Of a stretch of 64,000 nucleotides of DNA, positions 43,111-52,004 are shown in pieces. This DNA comes from an uncultured Cyclobacteriaceae bacterium (GTDB lineage: Bacteria; Bacteroidota; Bacteroidia; Cytophagales; Cyclobacteriaceae): assembly GCA_937146645.1 (NCBI GenBank), contig CAKZRQ010000016.1, forward strand, positions 1-64,000, written 5' to 3'. The notes beneath the pieces were generated by a model, which was not told the origin of the DNA, did not search any database, and saw only the letters and a list, made by a program, of their open reading frames with translations. The position numbers and the translations under genes are program-made. Position 1 is the first letter of the stretch, and each line of letters starts with the position of its first letter.

Positions 43111-44885
43111 TGTGTGGTATTCACCTTATTTGGGGGCAAGGGGCCAATGAGGAAAACCTCCAAATCTTACTTGATAGCTCCGAAAATCGAGGGCCAGATC
43201 ATCAGGATTTGCTTTCCCCATGGCCTGGACTTTGGGTAGGAGCAAATCGATTAAGAATCTCAGATCCTAGTTCAAAATCTGATCAGCCTTTTTGGTCCTC
43301 TGATGGGCATGCACTAATTCTCTTGAATGGGGAGATTTATAATCATCAGGAATTGCGATCCCTATTGAAAACAATGGGGAAGGATTTTCAAACATCTTCT
43401 GATACAGAAGTGCTGATCACTTGGCTGAGGTCCTTTGGAGAAAAAGGACTCAGCAAGCTGAAAGGGATGTTTTCTCTGATTTTGGTAGATGTATTAACTA
43501 AATCTATCCTGGTGGCGAGAGACCCTTCAGGAGAAAAATCCATATACTATCGGCATGCTCAGGATTCTCTCTGCATTTCTTCGACAGCAAAGGGAATCGA
43601 AAGTATTTGGCCATCGGAGCTGGACATTTCTTCTATTGAGAATTATGCCTATCTCCGCTATCCCAGACGAGGTCATACTTTTTTCAAAGGTATTCAGGAA
43701 TGGAAACCCAATCGATTCAGCCAGATTTCTACTCCGACCACCTTTCGATTCGATCCCTTGCCAAAAGATAAAAAATCAGAGGATAACCAACCTTCAGGCA
43801 GTTTTGAAGCGGTTTTTGATAGAGTGATCGAACGGCAGTTTCAAACCGATGTTCCTAAAGGTATTTTGCTCAGTGGTGGTGCGGATAGCAGCCTTTTGTA
43901 TGCTAATTGGTATAAAACAGCGGGTCAGTCTTTACCTGCATTCACCTTCGTTCCTGAAAAAAAATACCAGCAAAAGTATGACGACATTCAGTGGGTCAAA
44001 AGGCTGGTCAAGCAGTATCCGGCTGAGTTGAATGAGATAGAAATTAGCGAAGAAATATTTCTAAATCATTTCGACGAGTATGATGCTGGGCTGGATCAAC
44101 CAGTAGGAGATTCAGCGGGATTTCTACTTTGGATGATCGGCAAAGAGGCTAAAAAACAAGGAATAAAAGTCTTGATTTCGGGAGCAGGGGCGGATGAGCT
44201 TTGGGGAGGCTATCGACGTCATAAGGCTTTTGAAACTTATTTGAGGAACAGGAATCTTCTGTTGTCCTTAAAGCCATTTCTTTCCTGGTTACCCTTATCC
44301 AGAGCTTACCGAAAGTTCCTGGATTCTATTCATAAAAATGAGGAAAGAACCTTCATGAATTTCTCTGCTCTAAGACTTATTCCTGACCACATTTTTCAGG
44401 ATTATGAAAGGGTATTTGACCAGGAATATTCTTCGGACCGAAAGGCTCTGGACTTTGACAGAAAGGTCTATTTGGTGGATGATATCTTGAAAATTCAGGA
44501 CCAAGCTTTAATGGCTCATGGAATAGAGGGAAGATCTCCATATTTGGATTCAGATTTCATTTCACTTTGGAAGAAAAGCCCGGATTCAGAGCTGAAAGGA
44601 AAGCGAAGAATCAATGAATTACTGAATCAATATGATTTAGGCTTCATCTCTGAGCGCAAAAAATTGGGTTTTGGTCTGCCGCTCGAAGAGTGGTTCGGTT
44701 CGAATGGTAGCTTTGCGAAGCGAGCTTTTCAGAGTATCAAGAGTCTGGAATCTAGGTTAGGCAATTCGCTTCCTGCACCCATTCATGAGATCACCAAGAA
44801 TCCAGAAAATTTCATCAAATCCGACTTTTTAATGCTTTACAACCTGTTTCTTTTATCAGAATGGGTGAACTTGAGAAAGAAATGA
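43110..44885 (+). CDS. Asparagine synthase-type glutamine amidotransferase
   Basis: This 591-residue protein starts with the nucleophile Cys2 ('MCGI') of a class II glutamine amidotransferase domain ('ENRGPDHQD', 'ILLNGEIYNHQEL'). The ATP-binding synthetase part has 'GILLSGGADSSLLYANW' (PP-loop SGGxDS) and 'LISGAGADELWGGY'. It resembles AsnB proteins found in capsule and LPS loci, where they may amidate sugar carboxylates. It overlaps the next glycosyltransferase by 4 bases (ATGA), which ties it to the polysaccharide genes. Confidence 0.93.
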   Translation: MCGIHLIWGQGANEENLQILLDSSENRGPDHQDLLSPWPGLWVGANRLRISDPSSKSDQPFWSSDGHALILLNGEIYNHQELRSLLKTMGKDFQTSSDTEVLITWLRSFGEKGLSKLKGMFSLILVDVLTKSILVARDPSGEKSIYYRHAQDSLCISSTAKGIESIWPSELDISSIENYAYLRYPRRGHTFFKGIQEWKPNRFSQISTPTTFRFDPLPKDKKSEDNQPSGSFEAVFDRVIERQFQTDVPKGILLSGGADSSLLYANWYKTAGQSLPAFTFVPEKKYQQKYDDIQWVKRLVKQYPAELNEIEISEEIFLNHFDEYDAGLDQPVGDSAGFLLWMIGKEAKKQGIKVLISGAGADELWGGYRRHKAFETYLRNRNLLLSLKPFLSWLPLSRAYRKFLDSIHKNEERTFMNFSALRLIPDHIFQDYERVFDQEYSSDRKALDFDRKVYLVDDILKIQDQALMAHGIEGRSPYLDSDFISLWKKSPDSELKGKRRINELLNQYDLGFISERKKLGFGLPLEEWFGSNGSFAKRAFQSIKSLESRLGNSLPAPIHEITKNPENFIKSDFLMLYNLFLLSEWVNLRKK

Positions 44886-46087
44886 GAATCGTTTATATCC
44901 ATCAGTATTTCAAAACCCCTGAGGAAGGTGGGGCCACGCGCTCCTACTATCTCGCTAAGGGATTGGTTCAGGCTGGGTATGAGGTTGATCTAATCACTGG
45001 AGATTCTAGGCATTACGACCTAAAGAAAATTGATGGCATTACGGTTCATTATTTACCGGTTTCTTACGATCAGAAGTTCGGATTTACAAGACGAGTATTT
45101 TCTTTTTTGAGCTTTGTCCGCAAGGCCAAAAATTTAATTCCAAAGCTTCCAAGACCTGATCTATTTTACATTTCTTCCACTCCATTGACGACAGGTTTGA
45201 TTGGTTTATGGGCGAAAAGAAAATTTGCGATTCCATACATTTTTGAGGTACGAGATATTTGGCCGGAGGCTCCAATACAGGTGGGTGCTATCAAGAATCC
45301 TTTGATTAAAGCTTATCTGAGGAAAAAGGAAGAAAAGATTTACAGGAATGCCATAAAACTGGTTGGGCTTTCCCCCGGAATAGTCACTCATCTCAAGGCT
45401 AAAGCTCCAGATCGAGAAATCCACTTGATTCCCAATTTTTCAGATCCGGGATACTTCTATCCGGTTAAAAAACATTCTTCTGAGAATAAGCGCAATCTTA
45501 ACATTTCCTATACTGGAGCATTGGGTAAGGTGAACGCTTTGGAAGAACTCCTGGAATTTGCTTCCTGGTCGCAAAGGGAAAATAAACCCTTCAATTTCAT
45601 CATTATGGGCAAAGGGAGTGAGGAAAGTTCGTTAAGAAAAATGGCGGTGAATCTCAATCTAAAAAATGTTCGGTTTGAGCCATTTGGTCCGAAAAAGCGA
45701 GTCAATGAAATTTTGGCAGAATCCGATATGGCATGGATTTCATTCGCAGATTTTCCTATTCTGAATACAAATTCACCCAATAAGTTTTTTGATGCAATTG
45801 CTTCTGGAAAGGCTATTATTATCAATCATCGAGGTTGGGTGAATCGTTTGGTAACCCAGAATAATCTTGGAGTTTCGGCTTTGAATAAGGACTGGCCAGG
45901 GCTTTCTGAGAACTTAGAAACTTTGCTCAGTAAACCCGAAAAACTAAAGGAGATGCAGCAGAACGCTGTTCGGCTTTCCGGGGAATTCTTCACAGAGGAA
46001 ATTGCCGTGAAAAGGCTTTTGCATACCCTCGATTCAAACAAGCATCCTCTTACTCAAGCCCACGAGGCCTATATCCGGATAGCCTAA
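44882..46087 (+). CDS. Glycosyltransferase family 4 (WbuB-like)
   Basis: The start is the ATG at 44882 that overlaps the previous stop (ATGA); 401 residues. An N-terminal GT-B domain begins 'RIVYIHQYFKTPEEGGATRSYYLAKGL', typical of WbuB-type enzymes that add amino sugars. The C-terminal domain has 'ISYTGALGKVNALEELLE' and 'SPNKFFDAIASGKAIII' for the nucleotide sugar. It probably elongates the lipid-linked repeat unit. Its 3' end overlaps the antisense gldB gene by 38 bases. Confidence 0.92.
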   Translation: MRIVYIHQYFKTPEEGGATRSYYLAKGLVQAGYEVDLITGDSRHYDLKKIDGITVHYLPVSYDQKFGFTRRVFSFLSFVRKAKNLIPKLPRPDLFYISSTPLTTGLIGLWAKRKFAIPYIFEVRDIWPEAPIQVGAIKNPLIKAYLRKKEEKIYRNAIKLVGLSPGIVTHLKAKAPDREIHLIPNFSDPGYFYPVKKHSSENKRNLNISYTGALGKVNALEELLEFASWSQRENKPFNFIIMGKGSEESSLRKMAVNLNLKNVRFEPFGPKKRVNEILAESDMAWISFADFPILNTNSPNKFFDAIASGKAIIINHRGWVNRLVTQNNLGVSALNKDWPGLSENLETLLSKPEKLKEMQQNAVRLSGEFFTEEIAVKRLLHTLDSNKHPLTQAHEAYIRIA

Positions 46088-47069
46088 AAATAAACTCGGC
46101 ATCTTTCTCAGCCATGATTTCCTGAAGAGAGGCTTCCTGAGCCGCTTCATAGTCATCCACGATGTTCCACCCGAGCCATCGCCCCAGCCTTCCCGGGGCT
46201 TTAGTACTTATGGCATCAGTGCTTGGGGCTTCGCCCAAATATTTTTGAATTTCAAAGGGATTGGTCTCGTACAGTAGTTCATTCTCGACAAAATGTGCCC
46301 AAATGAATTCTTCATTAGAATAGCTGTCCGCGACCTGTTCATCGGTGTATCCTATGATCAACCCCTCAGGGGTGCATGGCAAGACTGCTTTGGCAAAGTG
46401 ATAAGCTTTGCCGTAGTAAATCATCTCAGCAAGCAAGGACTTATCCTCAATTTCGATTTCATTAAAACGTGAAGACAAAGCCGTTACAATCATTGGGACT
46501 AGATAGGGCAAATCATATCGGTCGGCCATGTATCGAGGTAAATCGGGCTGGTATGGATGATCTGTGGGGAGGAAGTAATCCATCCCTATAACGATCACAT
46601 CCTCCGTGATGAAAAGGTCTGAATTAAAGCCACTCACGAAAGTATACACCTTGGGAGCTTCGAATTCAGGATAATAGTGTCTGATGTACTTAAATGCGTT
46701 TTCTAATTCAGACTCCACTTCGGAAATATCACTTCTTTCGGATTTTACCGCCTCATATAAATTCCGCATGGAAGTATCCTGATGTACTTCAATCAGGGAG
46801 GCCACTAAAGAATCGAGATTTGCATAGAGCTCAGGCTGTAAATATTGCTCTGTAAATTCCGGGTGCTTTTCAAAGAGATAGAAGAAGTCTTCGGGTGTCT
46901 GCGCAGAGAAGAATTCGTCTTCTAAACGATCAATCTGAAGTGTTAAGTCCTGTGCTAAAATTTCCTCATCTAGTGTGCATTCTTCAGGGTCAGATGAACA
47001 GGATACCAGGATGGAAAAAATTCCAATCATAAGGCAAGCAAGAAGGAAATTGGATTTGGACATGGTCAT
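46050..47069 (-). CDS. gldB: Gliding motility lipoprotein GldB-like
   Basis: The likely start is 47069 or 47063; the frame is open to 47186 but the added residues carry no signal. From 47069 the protein has 339 residues with a lipobox ('MIGIFSILVSCSS'). The body has the GldB pattern I recall: acidic N-terminus with 'RLEDEFFS', 'YPEFEAPKVYTFVSGFNSDLF', 'VIVIGMDYFLP', 'EMIYYGKAYHFAKAVLP' and 'IQKYLGEAPST', 'GRLGRWLGW'. It supports gliding and type IX secretion in gliding Bacteroidota. Its 3' end overlaps the sense glycosyltransferase, inside a polysaccharide locus. Confidence 0.83.
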   Translation of the reverse strand: MTMSKSNFLLACLMIGIFSILVSCSSDPEECTLDEEILAQDLTLQIDRLEDEFFSAQTPEDFFYLFEKHPEFTEQYLQPELYANLDSLVASLIEVHQDTSMRNLYEAVKSERSDISEVESELENAFKYIRHYYPEFEAPKVYTFVSGFNSDLFITEDVIVIGMDYFLPTDHPYQPDLPRYMADRYDLPYLVPMIVTALSSRFNEIEIEDKSLLAEMIYYGKAYHFAKAVLPCTPEGLIIGYTDEQVADSYSNEEFIWAHFVENELLYETNPFEIQKYLGEAPSTDAISTKAPGRLGRWLGWNIVDDYEAAQEASLQEIMAEKDAEFIFRLSGYRPRGLE

Positions 47070-47202
47070 TAGAATTCTCAGAGCGAAATTAAACTTTATT
47101 CCTGATCTGAGAATGATTTGATACAAAACGGTTTCCTTGGGAATTTTGGTCTTTTTTGAATGACTTTTTTCGAATTTACCCTTCATTCACTTATTTGGTC
47201 AA

Positions 47203-48207
47203 GTGAAGAATCAGTGGCTGACCTTTCTTGCATTTTCCCGATATCTGACCTTTTGGAAGGTGATGAATTATGTTCAATTGGCCATTTCTTTTCAGCTTTC
47301 CAGACTATTACAGAAACCCGTTCTTTGGGGTAGGCCGACTACCCTGAGCGTTGAACCGACCACCAGCTGTAATCTTCGATGTCCCGAATGTCCTTCAGGG
47401 TTACGGTCTTTTTCTCGACCTACTGGCATGCTTCAAGAAAAGCTTTACGCAAAGCTGATTGAGGAATCAAAAGGTCATTTGACTTGGCTCCATCTCTATT
47501 TCCAGGGAGAACCTTTCTTAAATCCTAAGTTTTTTGAAATGGTTAGTCTGGCGGATCAAAATCGGATTTTCACATCCACATCCACAAATGCCCACTACCT
47601 GAATAAACAAAATGTAGACAAGGTTTTGGATTCTGGTTTAAAGCAGCTAATCGTATCCATGGATGGAATTACTCAAGAGATCTATGAGAAGTATAGAGTC
47701 GGAGGCAAATTAGAGAAGGTTCAGGAAGGTTTAGCTGAGCTTCTTAATCGAAGACAGCAGGCAGGCGCTAAATATCCAAGAGTAGTTTTACAGTTTTTGG
47801 TCACCGGCCAAAATGAACATCAGATTCCCTCCCTGAAGGAATGGGCAGAAGAAATCGGAGTGGATGAGCTACAATTAAAAACTACTCAGATTTACGATTT
47901 CGAAAATGGATCTGAGCTTATTCCATCTGATTTGGGATACTCCAGATATTTGCCAAATGGGGATGGGACTTGGAGGCTAAAAAAGAAGATAGAAAATAAA
48001 TGCTGGAGGATGTGGCAAGGAGCGGTTTCAACCTGGGATGGAAAGATTGTTCCTTGTTGCTTCGATAAGGATGCCACTTTTGTAATGGGGGAACTTGCGA
48101 AAACCAGTTTAGCTGAAATCTGGAAGTCGAATCCATACTTTTCATTTAGGAGTCAATTGTTAAGGGATAGAAGCGAAATAGAAATTTGTCGAAATTGCAC
48201 TGAGTAG
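47203..48207 (+). CDS. Radical SAM/SPASM domain protein
   Basis: This 334-residue protein starts with a GTG; a downstream ATG at 47263 would remove 20 residues. The radical SAM cluster motif is 'CNLRCPEC' (C-x3-C-x2-C) in 'TLSVEPTTSCNLRCPECPSG', followed by 'WLHLYFQGEPFLNPKFF' and a SPASM-like end ('KIVPCCFDKDATFVMGEL', 'EICRNCTE') with more Cys ligands. It should bind two Fe-S clusters. Such enzymes modify sugars or peptides; in a polysaccharide locus a sugar substrate is plausible. It starts 129 bases before the Wza-like gene stop-to-start gap and runs in the same direction. Confidence 0.87.
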   Translation: MKNQWLTFLAFSRYLTFWKVMNYVQLAISFQLSRLLQKPVLWGRPTTLSVEPTTSCNLRCPECPSGLRSFSRPTGMLQEKLYAKLIEESKGHLTWLHLYFQGEPFLNPKFFEMVSLADQNRIFTSTSTNAHYLNKQNVDKVLDSGLKQLIVSMDGITQEIYEKYRVGGKLEKVQEGLAELLNRRQQAGAKYPRVVLQFLVTGQNEHQIPSLKEWAEEIGVDELQLKTTQIYDFENGSELIPSDLGYSRYLPNGDGTWRLKKKIENKCWRMWQGAVSTWDGKIVPCCFDKDATFVMGELAKTSLAEIWKSNPYFSFRSQLLRDRSEIEICRNCTE

Positions 48208-48336
48208 AAAACCCTCAGTAGTTAATTTCAGGAGGTTTTTGGAACCAAATTTGGTAGAATTCAGAATTAGATGGATTTTTAGACCTGACAAATAATCTAC
48301 AACCACCCGGTAGATCTTTTTACCGACCTCATAAAC

Positions 48337-50925
48337 ATGCCTTATTTTCTACGTTTTTCGTGCTTTTTAGCTTTTCTGGCATTTCTATTTATATCTCTTC
48401 CGACTGTTCAGGCTCAGGAAACTGCTGATTTCTCTGAGATCAATGTGGATACTATGAGTGATGAGGAAGTAGAGGACCTTATCAATCGAGCTTCCGCAGC
48501 AGGTTTGACCACCGAGGAATTTCTGGAAAGGGCTCAAGCTGAAGGAGGGATGCCTGCCCTTCAGGCGGAAAAATTGAGGGAACGGATTGATGATTTAGAA
48601 TTAGATGGTTTTGGCTTCAAACGTAATTCCAGGGTATCTAATAGAGATGAGAGGTCTCAATCAGGAAGTAGGGATATTGAGGATGGTTATTTTGATCCTC
48701 GGGCTTTTCCTGCTCTATCAGAGGAGGAGGCCAGTATTTTTGGAAGTGAAATATTCTACAATAACAGAAGGACACTGACCTTTGAACCAAGCCTCAATCA
48801 AGCGACTCCTCAGAGTTATATTTTGGGCTCTGGAGACCTTCTTTATGTAGATATCTATGGACAGTCCGAGCAATATTATGAGGCAACTGTTAATCCGGAT
48901 GGATTTATTCTATTGGATAACATCGGCTCCATTGCTGTTTCTGGTAAATCAATCCAAGAGGCAACAGGAATTATAAAAAGCAGAGTCTCGCGATTTTATC
49001 CAGGAATGTCAGGAAGTAACCCAAATACATTCCTCCAAATCTCACTCGGCAACGTGAGAACAATTCAAGTAAATATTCTTGGTGATGTCAGACTTCCAGG
49101 AACGTTCACTTTGAGTGCATTCAGTACAGTATTTAATGCCCTTTACGCAGCTGGTGGCCCAAGTATAAATGGCTCCATGCGGAATATCCGGGTCCTCAGA
49201 AATAATCAACTCCTTCAGGAAGTGGATGTGTATGATTTGCTTATCAAAGGAGAGGCAAGTTTAGATCTCCGATTGGAGGATAAAGACGTGATTTTGGTTC
49301 CACCCTTTGAATCGAGAGCCTCTATAACTGGGGAAGTAAAAAGGGCCAAAACCTTCGAAATCCGAGAAGGGGATACCTTTCAGGATTTACTGAGCTATGC
49401 CGGAGGATTTACAGATGAGGCTTATCAGGATCAGGTTACTATTGCCAGAATCACCGGTAATGAACGAGCTATCTCAAATGTTTATAAGGATCAATTCTCC
49501 ATGTTTTTAATGAAAGGAGGAGATGAGATAACGGTTCAGAGAATCCTGGACAGATATACCAATCGTGTTCAGATTGTCGGAGCTGTATTTAGACCTGGGA
49601 CATTTGCACTTTCAGAAGGCATGATGCTTTCGGATCTGGTAGAAAAAGCTGAAGGACTCCGTGGTGATGCTTACAAGGTGCAGGCTAGTGTTCTTAGAAC
49701 CAGAGAAGATTTCAGCACAGAGATGATCCAAATAGACCTGGAAGGGCTTCTGAATGGATCTAGCCCTGACTTAGCCCTTCAAAGAGAAGATGTGGTGAGC
49801 ATCGCTAGTATCTACGATATAGAAAATGAGCAGTATGTTCAAGTTCTAGGTGAAGTAAAAAGACCAGGGATTTATCCCTTCTCTGAAGGAATGGAAGTTG
49901 AGGAGTTGCTAATCATGGCTGGAGGGCTCCAAGAGTCAGCAAATGCGAATGACATTGAAATAGCAAGAAGACTAGAAGATCAGGACCTCGGTACCTTATC
50001 TGAAATTTTTCCGGTTCAGGTTTCTCCCGATCTTAGGATGACAGATACCAGCGTTGAGCTGAAAGCTTTTGACCAGGTTATAGTAAGAAAGCGAGCTAAT
50101 TTCACCATGCAGAGTTTGGTAGCGGTAGAAGGACAGGTAAATTCTCCTGGGATGTTTGCTATAGAAAATAGCCAAGAAAGGATTTCTGATTTGGTCCGAA
50201 GGGCAGGTGGTCTTAATCAGTTCGCTTACGCGAGGGGGGCAGCCCTTATCAGAAGAACTGAGTTTTTCGACACTCAATCTAACCAGGAGCGAAGACAAAA
50301 GAACTTGGAAGATCTACAACAGCTTTTAGAAGATTCGCAAAATAACTCAGAAGCACAGGAGGAATTGCTTAGACGATTGAGAAAAGATGATCCCATCGCA
50401 GAATCGCCGGTTGATAATCAGCTAGCCGAAAACAAGAGAGAGTCATTGGATCAGATCGCGTCAGAAACTCCGGGCTTTGCTGTAAAGCTGAAAGAAACCG
50501 AAGCTGTGGCAATAGACCTGGAAAAAATTTTAAAGAATCCAGGATCCGAAGATGATTTAATTCTTGAGCCAGGAGATATTCTTTCCGTTCCCAAACTTCT
50601 CCAAACTGTTCGCATGAGAGGTGATGTGGTTTATCCTACTACTTTGAGGTATGAAGGTGGAAGAAGTCTGAAACACTATATCAATGGTGCAGGGGGATTT
50701 GAGCGAAGAGCAAATCGAAAGCAGACTTATGTGGTCTATGCGAATGGCGCAGTTAAAAGAACCAAAGGCTTTTTGGGAATAAGAAATTATCCCCCGGTGG
50801 AACCTGGCGCAGAAGTAATTGTACCGACTAAAGGACAGAGAGTTCCATTAAGGCTGGGAGAAATCGTAGGGATCACAACAGGTTTGGCTACGTTGGCCTT
50901 AGTTGTTTCACAAATCAACTGGTAA
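48337..50925 (+). CDS. Wza-like multi-SLBB polysaccharide export protein
   Basis: This 862-residue protein has a signal peptide (to about residue 26). After an acidic low-complexity part comes a Poly_export domain ('YILGSGDLLYVDIYGQSE', about 160-260) and several SLBB repeats ('VNILGDVRLPGTF', 'ITGEVKRAKTFEIR', 'VGAVFRPGTFALS', 'LGEVKRPGIYPF', 'VEGQVNSPGMF', 'MRGDVVYPTTLRYEGG'), about six in all, and a C-terminal hydrophobic end. No lipobox. Wza-type proteins form the outer-membrane exit channel for capsule or exopolysaccharide. With six SLBB units it is much longer than E. coli Wza (about 380 residues). It shares one base with the next gene (TAATG). Confidence 0.93.
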   Translation: MPYFLRFSCFLAFLAFLFISLPTVQAQETADFSEINVDTMSDEEVEDLINRASAAGLTTEEFLERAQAEGGMPALQAEKLRERIDDLELDGFGFKRNSRVSNRDERSQSGSRDIEDGYFDPRAFPALSEEEASIFGSEIFYNNRRTLTFEPSLNQATPQSYILGSGDLLYVDIYGQSEQYYEATVNPDGFILLDNIGSIAVSGKSIQEATGIIKSRVSRFYPGMSGSNPNTFLQISLGNVRTIQVNILGDVRLPGTFTLSAFSTVFNALYAAGGPSINGSMRNIRVLRNNQLLQEVDVYDLLIKGEASLDLRLEDKDVILVPPFESRASITGEVKRAKTFEIREGDTFQDLLSYAGGFTDEAYQDQVTIARITGNERAISNVYKDQFSMFLMKGGDEITVQRILDRYTNRVQIVGAVFRPGTFALSEGMMLSDLVEKAEGLRGDAYKVQASVLRTREDFSTEMIQIDLEGLLNGSSPDLALQREDVVSIASIYDIENEQYVQVLGEVKRPGIYPFSEGMEVEELLIMAGGLQESANANDIEIARRLEDQDLGTLSEIFPVQVSPDLRMTDTSVELKAFDQVIVRKRANFTMQSLVAVEGQVNSPGMFAIENSQERISDLVRRAGGLNQFAYARGAALIRRTEFFDTQSNQERRQKNLEDLQQLLEDSQNNSEAQEELLRRLRKDDPIAESPVDNQLAENKRESLDQIASETPGFAVKLKETEAVAIDLEKILKNPGSEDDLILEPGDILSVPKLLQTVRMRGDVVYPTTLRYEGGRSLKHYINGAGGFERRANRKQTYVVYANGAVKRTKGFLGIRNYPPVEPGAEVIVPTKGQRVPLRLGEIVGITTGLATLALVVSQINW

Positions 50926-51992
50926 TGGCTACATCAAAGCATTTTTCAGATAATCAGTTCACGCTCAAGCAGGTCGTTAAGAATCTGCAGGAATGGTTAG
51001 CTTATTTCATTGGCCAGTGGAAGATTCTGGTGGCAGCAGGTGTGATTGGATTGGGTTTTGGAGCTCTGTATTCGATTTTCACTAAACCAGTTTTTCATGC
51101 TGAAACCTCCTTTGTCTTAGAAGAAGGTGATTCCGCCGGACGAGGTCAAATGGCGGGTTTAGCGTCTTTGGTTGGAGTTAATTTAGGATCTCTCGGAGGA
51201 ACCTCCGGGCTATTCCAAGGCGATAACATCATGGAGCTTTACAAATCCGATCGAATGCTTTCTGAGACGCTTTTGAGTCCATTTGAGGGTGGAGAGTTAT
51301 TGATTGATCGCTTTGTAAGCTTTGAAGAAATTGATGAAAAGTGGTCAAATAAGGTGGATATCCCTTCGATGGATTTTTCAGTACCCCGTGACCAATTCAC
51401 TGTGGATCAGGATTCAGTAGTTAAGCAAGTATCAAAGCTTATTAGGGAAAAGCAGCTTGGAGTGACCAAGCCAGATCGAAAGCTTACGATTCTTCAGGTA
51501 TCCATTTCATCTAAGGACGAAAAGTTCGCTAAGGTTTTCAATGAGACTTTGGTTGAAAAAGTGAATTCCTTCTACTTTGATACCAAGACTAAAAAGACTG
51601 GGGAAAATCTTCGAATTCTTCAGACCCAGGCAGATAGTGTGAGGAAGATTCTTGACGAAAGTATCGGAGCATATGCAACAGCTTCTGATCGAGTTCCCAA
51701 TGCCAACCCTCTTCTTTCACGTGCTACTGTAGAGAGCAAAAAGCGTCAAATAGATGTTCAGGCTACGGGTGCGGTTTATGGTGAAATCGTGAAGAATCTT
51801 GAAATCGCAAAGGTGAATCACAGAAATAATTCTCCTCTGATCCAGGTGATTGACTCCCCTATTTTACCCTTACCAAGATCTGAAACCAGACTGGTCAAAG
51901 GAATGGTTCTTGGTTCAATTCTCACTGGCTTGACCGTTTTGGTTTTTCTTTATTTCCGAAGACTTTTCCGAAAGCATGTGGAGGAAAGCTAA
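50925..51992 (+). CDS. Wzz-like polysaccharide chain-length protein without kinase
   Basis: This 355-residue protein has one helix near the N-terminus ('ILVAAGVIGLGFGALYSIF', about 35-55), a long periplasmic coiled-coil part ('LRILQTQADSVRKILDES...') and a second helix near the end ('GMVLGSILTGLTVLVFLYF'). This is the PCP/Wzz topology. It ends in 'RLFRKHVEES', so the cytoplasmic BY-kinase of Wzc is absent and none is seen in the window. It probably sets the chain length of the polymer together with the SLBB protein upstream. Confidence 0.9.
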   Translation: MATSKHFSDNQFTLKQVVKNLQEWLAYFIGQWKILVAAGVIGLGFGALYSIFTKPVFHAETSFVLEEGDSAGRGQMAGLASLVGVNLGSLGGTSGLFQGDNIMELYKSDRMLSETLLSPFEGGELLIDRFVSFEEIDEKWSNKVDIPSMDFSVPRDQFTVDQDSVVKQVSKLIREKQLGVTKPDRKLTILQVSISSKDEKFAKVFNETLVEKVNSFYFDTKTKKTGENLRILQTQADSVRKILDESIGAYATASDRVPNANPLLSRATVESKKRQIDVQATGAVYGEIVKNLEIAKVNHRNNSPLIQVIDSPILPLPRSETRLVKGMVLGSILTGLTVLVFLYFRRLFRKHVEES

Positions 51993-52004
51993 AGGACTGA
52001 GATC

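Noticed and set aside
46050..47186. Longer start for the gldB-like gene
   Set aside because: The extra 39 residues are basic and precede the lipobox signal, so 47069 or 47063 is preferred.
48208..48336. Hairpin CGGTA...TACCG and imperfect AAAACC/GGTTTT pair before the Wza-like gene
   Set aside because: Stems of 5 bases or with mismatches, no T-run; too weak for a terminator or regulatory site.
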